From Bacteroides cellulosilyticus (GTDB taxonomy: Bacteria > Bacteroidota > Bacteroidia > Bacteroidales > Bacteroidaceae), in the NCBI RefSeq assembly GCF_020091405.1, contig NZ_CP081903.1:2728501-2792500 (forward strand): a stretch of 64,000 bases of DNA, given 5' to 3'. Positions 52,050 through 60,742 of the stretch are shown here, in pieces (within the stretch, counting starts at the first letter, position 1; every line of letters begins with the position of its first letter). The notes beneath the pieces were generated by a model. The model was not told the DNA's origin, ran no database searches, and was given only the letters and a program-made list of their open reading frames with translations. The position numbers were made by a program, and so were the translations under genes.

Positions 52050-53787
52050 TTTGATATTCTTCTAAAATGCTATCTATCAAAGAGTCAATTTCGTTCTCAC
52101 TAACAAAATTCTTACCTTTTTCTTTTTGTTCCTGTAACTTTGAAATAAGTTTCTTATTTATTTTATACAATAAATAAGTGTCGTTAGTATCGGAATTATT
52201 ATCATCTGTGTCTAATCTGGAATCTTCCAATCCAAACAGAGAAGAAGTTACCAAAGTATTCATCATGAGATGATCTAAGTCCTTTCTATAATAGGGTTCA
52301 CTCACTTTTGTTATGCCGTTCACTCTATACGTTCTAAATATAATAGAATCGTCTGATGCGCCTTGAATAATTGTAGGGCTGTGCGTCGTAAATATGAACT
52401 GTATATTTGGAAATATATTTCGTAACTTACTAACAATTATTCTTTGCCATTTTAAATGTAAATGTTGATCTATTTCATCGACTAAAACAACGCCTTTTGT
52501 TTTGAATATATCATTGCTATTCTTTTTATATAAACGATACAACAAATCACAGACAAAAATAATGATACTCCTATATCCTTCTGATAATTGATCTATACCT
52601 AGGAAACATCCTTTTTCCTCAAAAAAAATCTTACTCCCTTCAATGTGAGTTTTAACGTTTCTTTCGAGTAAATTAAATAGAATGTCTTCTAATTGTTTAG
52701 TTGCAACTTTTATTTTTAGCTTATTTTCTTCAGCTTGCTCCTCTTCCAATTTTAGATTTTTCAGCCATTGCTCTGGGCTATTTAGTGTAAGATCATTATT
52801 GAATAATGACATGAAACCATATTTTTCAGAAGGATCAGCATTATATCTTCCGCGATGTGTACCATAAGCATAAAGATTATCAAGATATATTGCATTAGAA
52901 ATATTATATTGATGCCCCCACTCATCAATACCATATAGATCGCTATTATTATCCAATATATCGGATGCAATTCCTGTATCCCGCTTTTCAGTTTTATATT
53001 TGATATAATTTCCGTTAAAAGCAAGATATATTGCCATTATTATAAGTGACTTTCCGTCACCATTCTCTCCAAGAAAATATATTTCTTTTGATTTTTCAAA
53101 GTCAATATTTACAGGCTCTTTTATTGATAGAAAATTCCTGATATGTAATTCTTTAACGTAACACGCATCAAAGCTATATCCTTCAAGCCATGTTTTGAAT
53201 TGATCAAAAGTTAAACTTAAAGCTTTATGAAATTCATTTTTCTCACATATACTATAAAACTCATCATTCGAGAGTTCTTTATTTGTAAATCTGGAAAACC
53301 TTTCTAATAATACTTTTTTAAATAATTTTCCAACTTTAGGATTATAATATACAACAGAGAAGTCATAAGGTACTTCATTTTTTCTCCTATTTGTCGGCTC
53401 TGTTGCTTCTGCAACCACTAAAGCACTGCGAATATTAGTAAGCTGTTTATCTTTAGAATCAATATAAAAGACACCTTTCATGTTATCTTTTGAATACTTA
53501 GTTGCAAAGTCTTTTACAACCCCTCCATGAGTAAAGATCAAAGCTAGTAATGAAAATATTTTCTTTTCTATTGGATATTTTTGAATTTCAATCCAATAAT
53601 CAGGAATTGGATCATCTAGAGAGTTGATACCAAGAAATGAACGCAAAATTCTTTCATTAATTTTTGCTTCCTTATTCTTATATTTCTGTATAGTATCAAC
53701 ACTATATATAACATCCAATGCTTGGACTATATCATATTTAGTCCATGATGTCCTCAGTTCTGTAAAATCTATCTGAATAGAATCCAT
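52033..53787 (-). CDS. PtuA-like SMC/ABC-type ATPase
   Basis: 584 residues. The ATPase has Walker A FLGENGDGKS (about 238-247), an ABC signature LSEGYRS (401-407), Walker B VVLVDEIDQHLH (434-443) and a His-loop FTTHSPTI (466-473), the layout of RecF/SMC-like and OLD-like defence ATPases such as PtuA. The first ~210 residues are an extra N-terminal domain I do not recognise (TSWTKYDIVQALDVIYSVD; PYDFSVVYYNPKVGK). It follows the methylase by two bases and overlaps the HNH gene by 17. It is presumed to sense phage and to gate the HNH nuclease. Confidence 0.85.
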   Translation of the reverse strand: MDSIQIDFTELRTSWTKYDIVQALDVIYSVDTIQKYKNKEAKINERILRSFLGINSLDDPIPDYWIEIQKYPIEKKIFSLLALIFTHGGVVKDFATKYSKDNMKGVFYIDSKDKQLTNIRSALVVAEATEPTNRRKNEVPYDFSVVYYNPKVGKLFKKVLLERFSRFTNKELSNDEFYSICEKNEFHKALSLTFDQFKTWLEGYSFDACYVKELHIRNFLSIKEPVNIDFEKSKEIYFLGENGDGKSLIIMAIYLAFNGNYIKYKTEKRDTGIASDILDNNSDLYGIDEWGHQYNISNAIYLDNLYAYGTHRGRYNADPSEKYGFMSLFNNDLTLNSPEQWLKNLKLEEEQAEENKLKIKVATKQLEDILFNLLERNVKTHIEGSKIFFEEKGCFLGIDQLSEGYRSIIIFVCDLLYRLYKKNSNDIFKTKGVVLVDEIDQHLHLKWQRIIVSKLRNIFPNIQFIFTTHSPTIIQGASDDSIIFRTYRVNGITKVSEPYYRKDLDHLMMNTLVTSSLFGLEDSRLDTDDNNSDTNDTYLLYKINKKLISKLQEQKEKGKNFVSENEIDSLIDSILEEYQNEEDR

Positions 53788-53789
53788 GA

Positions 53790-54965
53790 TTATACTTTTT
53801 TATAAGATATAATAAGCTCATTCACATCTAATTGATATTCATCAGAGCGTCCCATTTTGCTGTGAATATATTCCCTTGATTGTAAATCGCATTTATATCC
53901 TTTCCCCAAGACAGAACTCCCAATGTTTAATATTTCTTCTTGGTTAATCATTCCATTATTGCTGTAGCTTAAGACTAAATGGGATTCCCTATTTTTAACC
54001 CCTTCAAATAATAATTTGAAAGCATTTCTCACCTCTTTCTTCTTATCAAAAGGGGATTGGTGTCGATCATCCCTATACCGACCTTTATACTTTATAATGG
54101 GGTGATCATATCGGACTAAAGTTTCTATAGCATGATAAAACCTTGAGTAATGAACCGTACTATATGGTGGGTCTGCATAAACGATAGAATTTTTTTCTAT
54201 TACTCGAAGACAATCCATATAGTCTAGTGATGTTACTTTATATTCAAAATTAGTTTCTATATTTAATGTGGAAATCAACTCTTCAAATTTTTTAGAAAAC
54301 AAATTCCATATATTTTTATGACGATATATTAAAATATCATTCATATTAGATTCAGTAACATCTCGATATTGCGCAAAATGACCTGTACTTTGTGATGCAT
54401 AAGACATTGAAAAGATTAAGGCTGACAATATTGCATAATACGAAGGTGTACCAATATAATCTTCTGCTGTTGCTCTAATAGAATCTATCCATACACATTG
54501 TTCAAATGACCAATATGTACCAGAATAATATTTTGTGAATAGGTTAAAACCTATTCCAAAATCAAAACTAATCAGTTCTTGTTGAGCTTTCTCAAGTTGC
54601 TGTAACTCTTTATAGTTGGTGATTTGGGTATAATCAAATTCTAATTGAGGATATCGTTCTTTGAACTCTGCTACTAAAAAACAAACACGTTCCTCAATCT
54701 CCTGTATTTGTAGAGGCGGAATTAAACGATTTAGATTTAGCAAATACGTATTACTAAATATGGCTGAGTATTGCTGTATATCGTTTGCATGTATATTATA
54801 TTCGTCTTTTAAAGATGCGGAAATTATGGATGTTCCTGAAAATAAGTCACATAGCCATTCGGAATCCACGTTTAGATTTTGAATTGATTCTGTTACATAT
54901 TTCAATATTTCTCTTTTGGCTCCCATATATTTAATTAAATGGGGTATATTTTGACTACTAATCAT
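53790..54965 (-). CDS. D12-class N6-adenine DNA methyltransferase
   Basis: 391 residues. The N-terminal KYMGAKREIL is motif X, LCDLFSGTSIIS (38-49) is motif I, and ADPPYS has the catalytic DPPY at 265-268. The FDKKKEVRNAFK and SHLVLSYSNNG stretches continue the D12 fold. Such enzymes methylate adenine in a short site and protect self-DNA. The gene leads an operon with the PtuA-like ATPase (two bases away) and the PtuB-like nuclease, so it probably marks host DNA against this nuclease, unless it is an epigenetic regulator. It is longer than Dam (278 residues) because of a helical insert at about 85-200. Confidence 0.87.
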   Translation of the reverse strand: MISSQNIPHLIKYMGAKREILKYVTESIQNLNVDSEWLCDLFSGTSIISASLKDEYNIHANDIQQYSAIFSNTYLLNLNRLIPPLQIQEIEERVCFLVAEFKERYPQLEFDYTQITNYKELQQLEKAQQELISFDFGIGFNLFTKYYSGTYWSFEQCVWIDSIRATAEDYIGTPSYYAILSALIFSMSYASQSTGHFAQYRDVTESNMNDILIYRHKNIWNLFSKKFEELISTLNIETNFEYKVTSLDYMDCLRVIEKNSIVYADPPYSTVHYSRFYHAIETLVRYDHPIIKYKGRYRDDRHQSPFDKKKEVRNAFKLLFEGVKNRESHLVLSYSNNGMINQEEILNIGSSVLGKGYKCDLQSREYIHSKMGRSDEYQLDVNELIISYKKV

Positions 54966-54996
54966 AAACGTAAGTTAATTCTATTTCAATTATATG

Positions 54997-55004
54997 CAAA
55001 TATA
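54997..55004 (-). promoter_or_regulatory. -7 promoter element of the methylase-ATPase-HNH operon
   Basis: On the minus strand TATATTTG followed by C matches TAnnTTTG, 32 bases before the methylase ATG. No clear -33 box. Confidence 0.45.
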
Positions 55005-55100
55005 GAGAAAGTTTTCCGCTTTCTTGCTGGATTTGAGATTTTATGTATGCAAAATATAGTATCTCTTCTCATAATACTTTTAAAATTTGAACAGATACTT

Positions 55101-56018
55101 TTACCGTTTGGGCTTTCTCTGTTTTCTCTTTTTGGGTTTAGGCATTTGCTCTTCTAATAATGTAGAACTCAATGTAAAGTCTACTCCCAATGAAAAAATG
55201 GATAACAAGGAATCACCGCCATTGTTTTTTTGTTGATTGTTAGAATGTTTGTTTTCCATCTTGCTATCAAGATTGCGACAAATATTGTTTTCTTTTTCAC
55301 TGGATTGGAGTATATCTTTTTTCTTTTCACTAGTAAAAGTTTGCGTCTGTAATTCAAGTTGTGAAGAGATAGAATCATTCTTCATTGTGTTGTGGTAGTC
55401 AAACGATTCGTAATGTTGGCGGTCGTAACCAAAGAGTTTATCAAAGCCCTGTTCCGATTGTTGGAACAGGTTCACACGGTCAAAACCTCCTTTGATTATC
55501 CCGTTCTTGGTATTCTTATGATTGGTGAGTGGTGATAGCTTCTTTTTATTGGCTTGGTCTTTTCGGTTCACAATCAAATGGCAGTGCATATTTAGTTTAT
55601 TATCAGAACGACTACGGTCAAAATGAATCTTGCCATAGAACTTTATATCCGATGCTGATAGTCTTTTGTTGAAGTTCTTGGCATATTCGGGGATAAATAC
55701 CTCACGAATATAGCGTTTCATCGCTTCGGATTGCTCCTGTTCGGTGTTACCCATTGCCCGAAGCTCACTTTTCGATGGGCTGACATGGATAGCGTAAAAT
55801 TTAGCATCTGTTTTCAGCAGTTGCCCGATATTACTGTCTATATCCTTTATCAAAACCGATTTATAGATATTATCCTTCGTCAGATTAAAAAATCCATCGG
55901 TATAGATACCCTTTTCCATACGTTCTAAATCTTCATGCTCCATGTAATTAGCTAACTGTCGGCTACTACCAGCATTATTATATATACCATTAGATGGTGG
56001 AGCAAAGTCTATGTGCAT
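55101..56018 (-). CDS. Mobilization relaxase (MobB/DUF5712-like)
   Basis: 305 residues. The HUH-type relaxase site is visible in NMHCHLIVNRKDQ (H-x-H), preceded by KFYGKIHFDRSRSDNK. The N-terminal YNNAGSSRQLANYMEHED is typical of Bacteroides mobilizable transposon relaxases. The C-terminal third is hydrophilic and ends in a very basic tail (PKPKKRKQRKPKR). It should nick at oriT and lead the strand into a co-resident conjugation machine. The stop of the BfmA/BtgA-like gene lies just upstream (4-base gap), so the two are one unit. Confidence 0.8.
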   Translation of the reverse strand: MHIDFAPPSNGIYNNAGSSRQLANYMEHEDLERMEKGIYTDGFFNLTKDNIYKSVLIKDIDSNIGQLLKTDAKFYAIHVSPSKSELRAMGNTEQEQSEAMKRYIREVFIPEYAKNFNKRLSASDIKFYGKIHFDRSRSDNKLNMHCHLIVNRKDQANKKKLSPLTNHKNTKNGIIKGGFDRVNLFQQSEQGFDKLFGYDRQHYESFDYHNTMKNDSISSQLELQTQTFTSEKKKDILQSSEKENNICRNLDSKMENKHSNNQQKNNGGDSLLSIFSLGVDFTLSSTLLEEQMPKPKKRKQRKPKR

Positions 56019-56022
56019 AATC

Positions 56023-56606
56023 CTATGTATTTATCAGATTGCTGATTTCAACTTTCAGGTTCTCTTTTCTTTTGCTATCCATCACACCACAAGCGGACAA
56101 CTCCGAATAGAGTTGTATCAGGTGAAGCAACTTTTTGTAATCCCGTTGGTGTATCTGGTAAAGTGCATTAATCTGCTTGGATTGGTTGTTTATTACATCG
56201 GCATGATTGCCGAACTGTTCGCTTAACTTTTTCAGCACGGCTGTTTGTCTCTCCTGACTGGCTTCCAATTGAGAGAGAATAAGAGTTTCCAAAGTTTTAC
56301 CGATAACATCGAAACGCAAAGCGATAGAATTTGTTACTCGTATCATGGGATTCAGTTGTTCTTCCTCATAGTGACGGATGAATCGGATAATATCATCCTG
56401 TCTCTTATTTATTTTCGCCAGTTCCGATTTTACGGATTCAGGTGCTTCGGATGGGTTGATATGTGCCTTATCTATATATCTAAACGCAACTTTACAACTT
56501 CGCTCTTTTTCAGGGAATAGCGTTTGCATATCTTCTCTACCAAAGCTGCCGTTTCCTTGTCTATGGAAATGGTAGTGAATATCGTTTTTCGACTGCTGTT
56601 TGGCAT
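56023..56606 (-). pseudogene. BfmA/BtgA family mobilization protein, frameshifted
   Basis: ATG 56606 opens a family-typical start (MPNSSRKTIFTTISIDKETA, then KKSEVVK). It ends early in RLDI, while the next frame continues with AFRYIDKAHINPSEAPESVK to the stop at 56023. The span is 584 bases, one short of a whole number of codons. One missing G (GTTGCG instead of GTTGGCG, near 56480) would restore a full 194-residue protein. Either the mobilization accessory protein is inactivated or the base is a sequence error. Intact family members bind oriT with the relaxase. Confidence 0.75.
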
Positions 56607-56650
56607 GGTAATTACTTTTTTATAGAAATATGAATAGATAAATGCCTGAT

Positions 56651-56828
56651 AATAAGCATTACAAAGAAAATGCTTATTACAGGTGTCATTACAGCGTGTT
56701 CTTGTAACACGCTAAAGCCGAAGGCTTTGCCCCGCAGGGCAAGAGGGAAGAACAGGACTTGTCCAGTTCCCTCTTGCTTCATTTAGCGAAACGAGCCGAG
56801 CCACAGGGCGAGGCGGTTTCTGCTAAAT
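56651..56828. other. Hairpin cluster, oriT candidate
   Basis: Five hairpins occur in 180 bases, upstream of the mob genes: AATAAGCATT/AATGCTTATT (56651-56678), AGCGTGTT/AACACGCT (56693-56713), AAAGCC/GGCTTT (56714-56728), CAAGAGGGAA/TTCCCTCTTG (56740-56776, with an inner GGAC/GTCC) and ATTTAGC/GCTAAAT (about 56781-56828). Clustered inverted repeats immediately before bfmA/relaxase genes are where oriT lies in Bacteroides mobilizable elements. The nick site itself is not assigned. Confidence 0.55.
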
Positions 56829-56860
56829 GGGGAGCGATGGCACTGCATCAGGCGGTAACA

Positions 56861-57211
56861 TTACCCACCCTGTTTTGCAGTGGTTTGCTTATCAAATTGA
56901 TTTTCTCTTTTGAACCGTTCGTAGGTTTTGCAGTCGGTATTTTCTTGAACAAATGCACGAATGTCAGAGGCACGGTAATAGGTTTTATGACTAATCATAA
57001 AGAAAGGAAGTTTGCCACTTGCCCGATACCGTTGTAAGGTTCGGAAAGATACTTTCAACAGGAAAGCTAAATTCTGATTGTCTAACAGATGGTCATTTTC
57101 ATCCAACACTTTATCAGTATTGATAAGTGATTGCAGGTTCTGACCTATTTCGTTGAGTTTCTTCGATAGCTTCTCCATCCACTTGTTGAAATTTTCGTTG
57201 TCTATATACAT
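56861..57211 (-). CDS. Excisionase-like helix-turn-helix protein
   Basis: 116 residues. The C-terminal half holds a MerR/excisionase-type HTH: LLDNQNLAFLLKVSFRTLQR, then YRASGKLPFFMISHKTYYRA, ending SDIRAFVQ. The N-terminal ~45 residues form a helical region like that of element-borne HTH17-type proteins in CTnDOT/NBU relatives. It lies between the oriT candidate and the RteC-like gene and probably acts in excision or its regulation. It shares the fold with two more such proteins at 59709 and 60357. Confidence 0.75.
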   Translation of the reverse strand: MYIDNENFNKWMEKLSKKLNEIGQNLQSLINTDKVLDENDHLLDNQNLAFLLKVSFRTLQRYRASGKLPFFMISHKTYYRASDIRAFVQENTDCKTYERFKRENQFDKQTTAKQGG

Positions 57212-57341
57212 TTTGCTTCAATTTTAAGTTGAACATTAAGATTACCAATCGATTGATGAGGCAAAGTTCGGCAAACGGACGTAAATAAGTTAGGGGGAGT
57301 AGATATACTACACCCCTAATAATTGTTGATAAGTTGCTGAT

Positions 57342-57954
57342 TTATAGATAGCCTTTCTTTTTACTTTCTTCGGTAATGGCTTTGCGAAGTATATCCAAAA
57401 ACTCGGTTCGTTTATTGGCTTTACGGCAAATTACATTCTCGTGTTTTTTGTGGATGTCCCCCAACTTGATATTGAAAAGATATTCAAAAGTTCTACCGAT
57501 TTCCGTTAGTGGTGATTCTGTTCCGTTATGAGTAACTACTCTTTTGGATAAAAACATTCCGCTAACCAGTTCCATGATTTCAACAAGGTTGGTTTCATCG
57601 GTAAGATATAGGGGTGATGGTGGAAAGTTATTTTTCCGATTTTGGAACTGAATCGGGTATTTGATTCGCATATTGAGTATGCGAATTTCTGTGTTTATAA
57701 CTTCTATCGCTTCATCAACAAGCAATAGCAAGGCATTTTTCCCCCGTCTCAAATCGTGAGCGGTACGATTTGAACTTGTTTAGTCCAAAGTAGAAATAAC
57801 GTAATAATACTGCGTAGTCCTGCTCATTTATAGCAATGTTTGCCAAGTGGTTGGCAAGTTCTTGTAATGCTGCCGCAAAATCATTTACTGCAAACTCTTT
57901 CTGTGAGCATTCTGACAATAGCCGGAAAAACTTCTGTTCTGATAATTCTTTCAT
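57342..57954 (-). pseudogene. RteC-like gene, frameshifted
   Basis: Two overlapping frames make one RteC-like protein. 57954 to about 57770 encodes KELSEQKFFRLLSECSQKEF to the YFYFGLNKF stretch, then the frame runs into a stop at 57715. The neighbouring frame carries DLRRGKNALLLLVDEAIEVI to the stop at 57342, including LFNIKLGDIHKKHENVICRK and TEFLDILRKAI, which parallel the intact RteC at 20705. The junction is around 57770-57780, and the span (613 bases) is one base over a multiple of three. The regulator of excision is therefore broken here, or the base is an error. Confidence 0.7.
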
Positions 57955-57992
57955 AATTCACACAATTAAAGATGTCTTTTGATTCTGATATT

Positions 57993-58847
57993 CTATTTCT
58001 TACTAATGATGTCATTGTATAAGTTCCCGTCAAACTCTTTATATCGAGCATCTTTATAGATTGCAACTAATTTTTTGCTATAAGCCTGAATCATCGCATT
58101 GGATTTTTGGGATAAGTTGGTCGCTAAGATTCCGCTTCCCAATATGCCTGGATTACAGATTACTGTATCTTTTTTTATGGCGTTCATAATCAATTCAGAA
58201 CACGCATAATCATTAATGCCTGCTTTGCTTAACTTCTCCGATACATATTTATTGAGTTCCTGTTTCTCGTTAATCGTCATAAATCCATACCACAGCAAAC
58301 ACTTCATTCCCAATTTGGTGGCACTGGTTAATACATCAAGATAAGTATGTCCGTTGTTATTACGTTTGTCTATTTCATAAGGATCGATATGTAAAAACGT
58401 AGCTTTGGGAAGTGATGGCAATATTTTTAATACGCCATCAACCGAATCACAATTAAAGGTTCTAATTGGTGGTGTGACGGCTTGGTGCCTTGCAAATGTT
58501 TCGATATTCTCCAATGCCCCCTTTTCCAGATCAAAGAACAAATGCCCCTTAATATCATTATTCAATACTTTCATGGCTAATGCTGGAGAACCTAAATAGT
58601 TCCCATTTGCCATACTTTCACTCTCCAATTGATAATAAAGGGAATTTTTCAATATGTCATCTTCGTTCGCTTCGCTTAGGAAATGATAAATACCATATTC
58701 TTGTTCGGGAGTATGTGCTATTGTATAGATAGCACATGCTGAATTTGTTTCTACATATATCTGCGGTTTCTCTATTTGAAGAACCTCACAGAGAACAAGA
58801 TGTTTGAGAACATCAGGTTGTTTGCCGAAATGAGTGTAAGTTTCCAT
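57993..58847 (-). CDS. RlmJ-like methyltransferase-fold protein
   Basis: 284 residues from ATG 58847 (METYTHFGKQPDVLKHLVL), which aligns by eye with the RlmJ/RsmJ-like start (YRHAGNHADVLKH); an upstream ATG exists at 58865. The fold has YVETNSACAIY early and HLFFDLEKGA mid-protein. The expected catalytic DPPY appears as HIDPYEID (155-158), one Pro short. RlmJ methylates A2030 of 23S rRNA. As element cargo it could be a diverged DNA/RNA methyltransferase or a pseudo-enzyme. The C-terminal region (GSGILATNLSQKSNAMI) resembles the family end. Confidence 0.6.
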   Translation of the reverse strand: METYTHFGKQPDVLKHLVLCEVLQIEKPQIYVETNSACAIYTIAHTPEQEYGIYHFLSEANEDDILKNSLYYQLESESMANGNYLGSPALAMKVLNNDIKGHLFFDLEKGALENIETFARHQAVTPPIRTFNCDSVDGVLKILPSLPKATFLHIDPYEIDKRNNNGHTYLDVLTSATKLGMKCLLWYGFMTINEKQELNKYVSEKLSKAGINDYACSELIMNAIKKDTVICNPGILGSGILATNLSQKSNAMIQAYSKKLVAIYKDARYKEFDGNLYNDIISKK

Positions 58848-58894
58848 AATCATTCTATTTATCATTATGGCGGCAATATTAAGCAGTAGAAAGC

Positions 58895-58920
58895 AAAAAA
58901 GCCTTGACGAAAGTCAAGAC
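58895..58920 (-). terminator. Intrinsic terminator after the Crp/Fnr gene
   Basis: On the minus strand GTCTTGAC-tttc-GTCAAGGC is followed by TTTTTT, immediately after the Crp/Fnr stop at 58923. Confidence 0.8.
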
Positions 58921-58922
58921 CT

Positions 58923-59489
58923 CTATTTTTGCTGTTGTTTTTTGCGGATTCTGCTTAGGGTTTCAGGAGTTACACCGAGAAAAAGTGCTATTTCTTTTAG
59001 GGATATTCGTTCTTGTAAATCGGGGCATCGTTTCATTAGTGCCTGATAACGTTGTTCGGGAGTATCACAATAGAATCTTAATAATCGTTGGTATATCTCG
59101 GCAAACATGGTTTCGGCAATTCGTCTGCCTAAGCGTTGTGTTTCCATATCTGTTTCCCAAAATTGGTTGAGTTCGCTTAATGGGAGCAAATAGACCTCGC
59201 AGTCAGTTGTTGCCTTTATGCTAACTGTTGCACTTGTTCTATTAATTAAAGAGGGATAATCACATACGAAATCATTCTCAAAACTGTAGCCAACAATCCA
59301 TTCGTTGCCGTTTGTGTCTATGCGAGTAAGGCGAAATGTACCTGATGTAACAAAGCCTATATGATTCGTCTTATTGTTTTGACGAACCATATAGTCATTT
59401 CTTCTAAATGTTTTAAGGGTTCCATTCTCAAGAAAGAGTTTTTCTAACCTTGTGACATTTACACCTTCATTCGCATTAAATTTACTCAT
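58923..59489 (-). CDS. Crp/Fnr family transcriptional regulator
   Basis: 188 residues. A cNMP-binding-like beta-roll (LKTFRRNDYMVRQNNKTNHI, then IGFVTSGTFRLTRIDTNGNE) is followed by a dimer helix and a short HTH (LKEIALFLGVTPETLSRIRK). There is no FeS cysteine cluster and no obvious cAMP pocket (no FGE or RS motif), so the ligand is unknown. It is a plausible regulator of the island's cargo. It ends in its own terminator; the RlmJ-like gene downstream therefore uses another start. Confidence 0.88.
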   Translation of the reverse strand: MSKFNANEGVNVTRLEKLFLENGTLKTFRRNDYMVRQNNKTNHIGFVTSGTFRLTRIDTNGNEWIVGYSFENDFVCDYPSLINRTSATVSIKATTDCEVYLLPLSELNQFWETDMETQRLGRRIAETMFAEIYQRLLRFYCDTPEQRYQALMKRCPDLQERISLKEIALFLGVTPETLSRIRKKQQQK

Positions 59490-59708
59490 TTCAAATACTT
59501 TATAATTGCGAAGATACGAATAATAATAGCTGTATTGAATAATCTGGCACTAAAAATCATGCCGTAATGTCTTGTATCTCATATATAGTGCCAATAAGAA
59601 CAACATCCTACCACTTCCAGACAGTATTGAAAACGGTTCTTGATTCTTCTTTTATTTGCCGATGAAAATAGAATCAACACGTTTTATAAACCATTTAAAA
59701 TTGAAAGT

Positions 59709-60023
59709 ATGGAAGTAGTAACCATTGAAAAGAGAACTTTTTCGTATGTCTGCGAACGGTTCACCGAGTTTGCCAAACGAATAGAAAGTTTGTGCAGCAC
59801 TCATACGCAGAAAGTAGAAAACTGGCTGGATAGTCAGGAAGTGTGCCTGTTGTTAGGCTTTAGTAAACGAACGCTGCAATATTACCAGAGTAGTGGACGG
59901 CTGGCTTATTCTCAAATCGGGAACAAGATTTATTATAAGTCTTCTGATATTGAAAAAATTATTGCAGACAGTGAAACACAAAATCAATCACCCAAACAAA
60001 CCATGCCTTATGAAAAGAACTAA
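59709..60023 (+). CDS. Excisionase-like helix-turn-helix protein
   Basis: 104 residues from ATG 59709 (MEVVTIEKRTFSYVCERF); earlier in-frame codons lack family sequence. HTH: WLDSQEVCLLLGFSKRTLQY, then YQSSGRLAYSQIGNKIYYKS and SDIEKII, typical of Bacteroides element HTH17/DUF3853-like proteins needed for excision. It is first in a + strand cluster with the DUF3876 gene (overlap 14 bases) and another HTH protein. Together with the integrase these are likely the recombination module of the island. Confidence 0.78.
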   Translation: MEVVTIEKRTFSYVCERFTEFAKRIESLCSTHTQKVENWLDSQEVCLLLGFSKRTLQYYQSSGRLAYSQIGNKIYYKSSDIEKIIADSETQNQSPKQTMPYEKN

Positions 60024-60303
60024 AGAAGATTACCCGTCCTTCAATCTGTTTCCCATTGTCGGCACATGGGAAAGCATTAATCTGAATCCTACGGTTATCA
60101 TCTACCGAAACGACAAAGATTATCTTCTTTCTATTATATATGTATCAGAAACGACCAAACAGGCTTCACCCGCTACTTATGAGATACAGCAAGATGGTAG
60201 CCAATATTTTATTACCATTACATCCAAACGGTTCTATATAGATTATGATCCGGCAAAAGACGTACTTAGCATTTCATCGCTGGGTGACTATCTGCGCAAC
60301 TAG
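60010..60303 (+). CDS. DUF3876 domain protein
   Basis: 97 residues from ATG 60010, which overlaps the upstream HTH stop by 14 bases. SFNLFPIVGTWESINLNPTV, DYLLSIIYVSETTKQASPAT and DPAKDVLSISSLGDYLRN look like a beta-rich DUF3876 fold, common on Bacteroides conjugative and mobilizable elements beside excision-type HTH genes. No activity is known. The longer open frame from 59893 is just the extension inside the HTH gene. Confidence 0.75.
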   Translation: MKRTKEDYPSFNLFPIVGTWESINLNPTVIIYRNDKDYLLSIIYVSETTKQASPATYEIQQDGSQYFITITSKRFYIDYDPAKDVLSISSLGDYLRN

Positions 60304-60356
60304 TCTGCCATCTAGCTATCTTGAAATCAATATTTCAATAAAACAATCTTTCAATC

Positions 60357-60650
60357 ATGGAACTAATAAATAAAGATACCCCGCAAGTCAAAGAGTTTAT
60401 TGCTTCGCTCGATTCAATGCTGAATGGTATTGGAACTATAGTAAAGCATTACAAGCCCCACCTGAATGGGGAACGTTTTCTTTCTAATCATGAAGTTTCT
60501 AAGAAACTGAATGTCAGTTTGCGAACCCTGCAAGAGTGGCGAGATACAGGGCTAATCCCTTTTATCCAAATAAAAGGTAAAATCATCTATCGCCAAAGTG
60601 ATATTGATAAGCTGCTCCAAAAGCACTACTTTGAAAGCTGGAAAGAATAA
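60357..60650 (+). CDS. Excisionase-like helix-turn-helix protein
   Basis: 97 residues. A DNA-binding HTH at about 40-90: FLSNHEVSKKLNVSLRTLQE, then WRDTGLIPFIQIKGKIIYRQ and SDIDKLL. It is a third relative of the 56861 and 59709 proteins, 53 bases downstream of DUF3876 on the same strand. Elements of this group often carry two such genes (orf2c/orf2d-like in CTnDOT) that work with the integrase in excision. That assignment is by analogy only. Confidence 0.78.
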   Translation: MELINKDTPQVKEFIASLDSMLNGIGTIVKHYKPHLNGERFLSNHEVSKKLNVSLRTLQEWRDTGLIPFIQIKGKIIYRQSDIDKLLQKHYFESWKE

Positions 60651-60714
60651 CTATCTAAAAAAGTATGATTTCCACTATCTTAAAAGGAAAGCTCTTTTAT
60701 TAAGGTGGAAATTA

Positions 60715-60722
60715 TACCTTTG
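60715..60722 (+). promoter_or_regulatory. -7 promoter element of the GNAT gene
   Basis: TACCTTTG followed by C matches TAnnTTTG, 21 bases before the ATG at 60743. No good -33 TTTG. Confidence 0.45.
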
Positions 60723-60742
60723 CATCCCAAACAGTTGAAATT

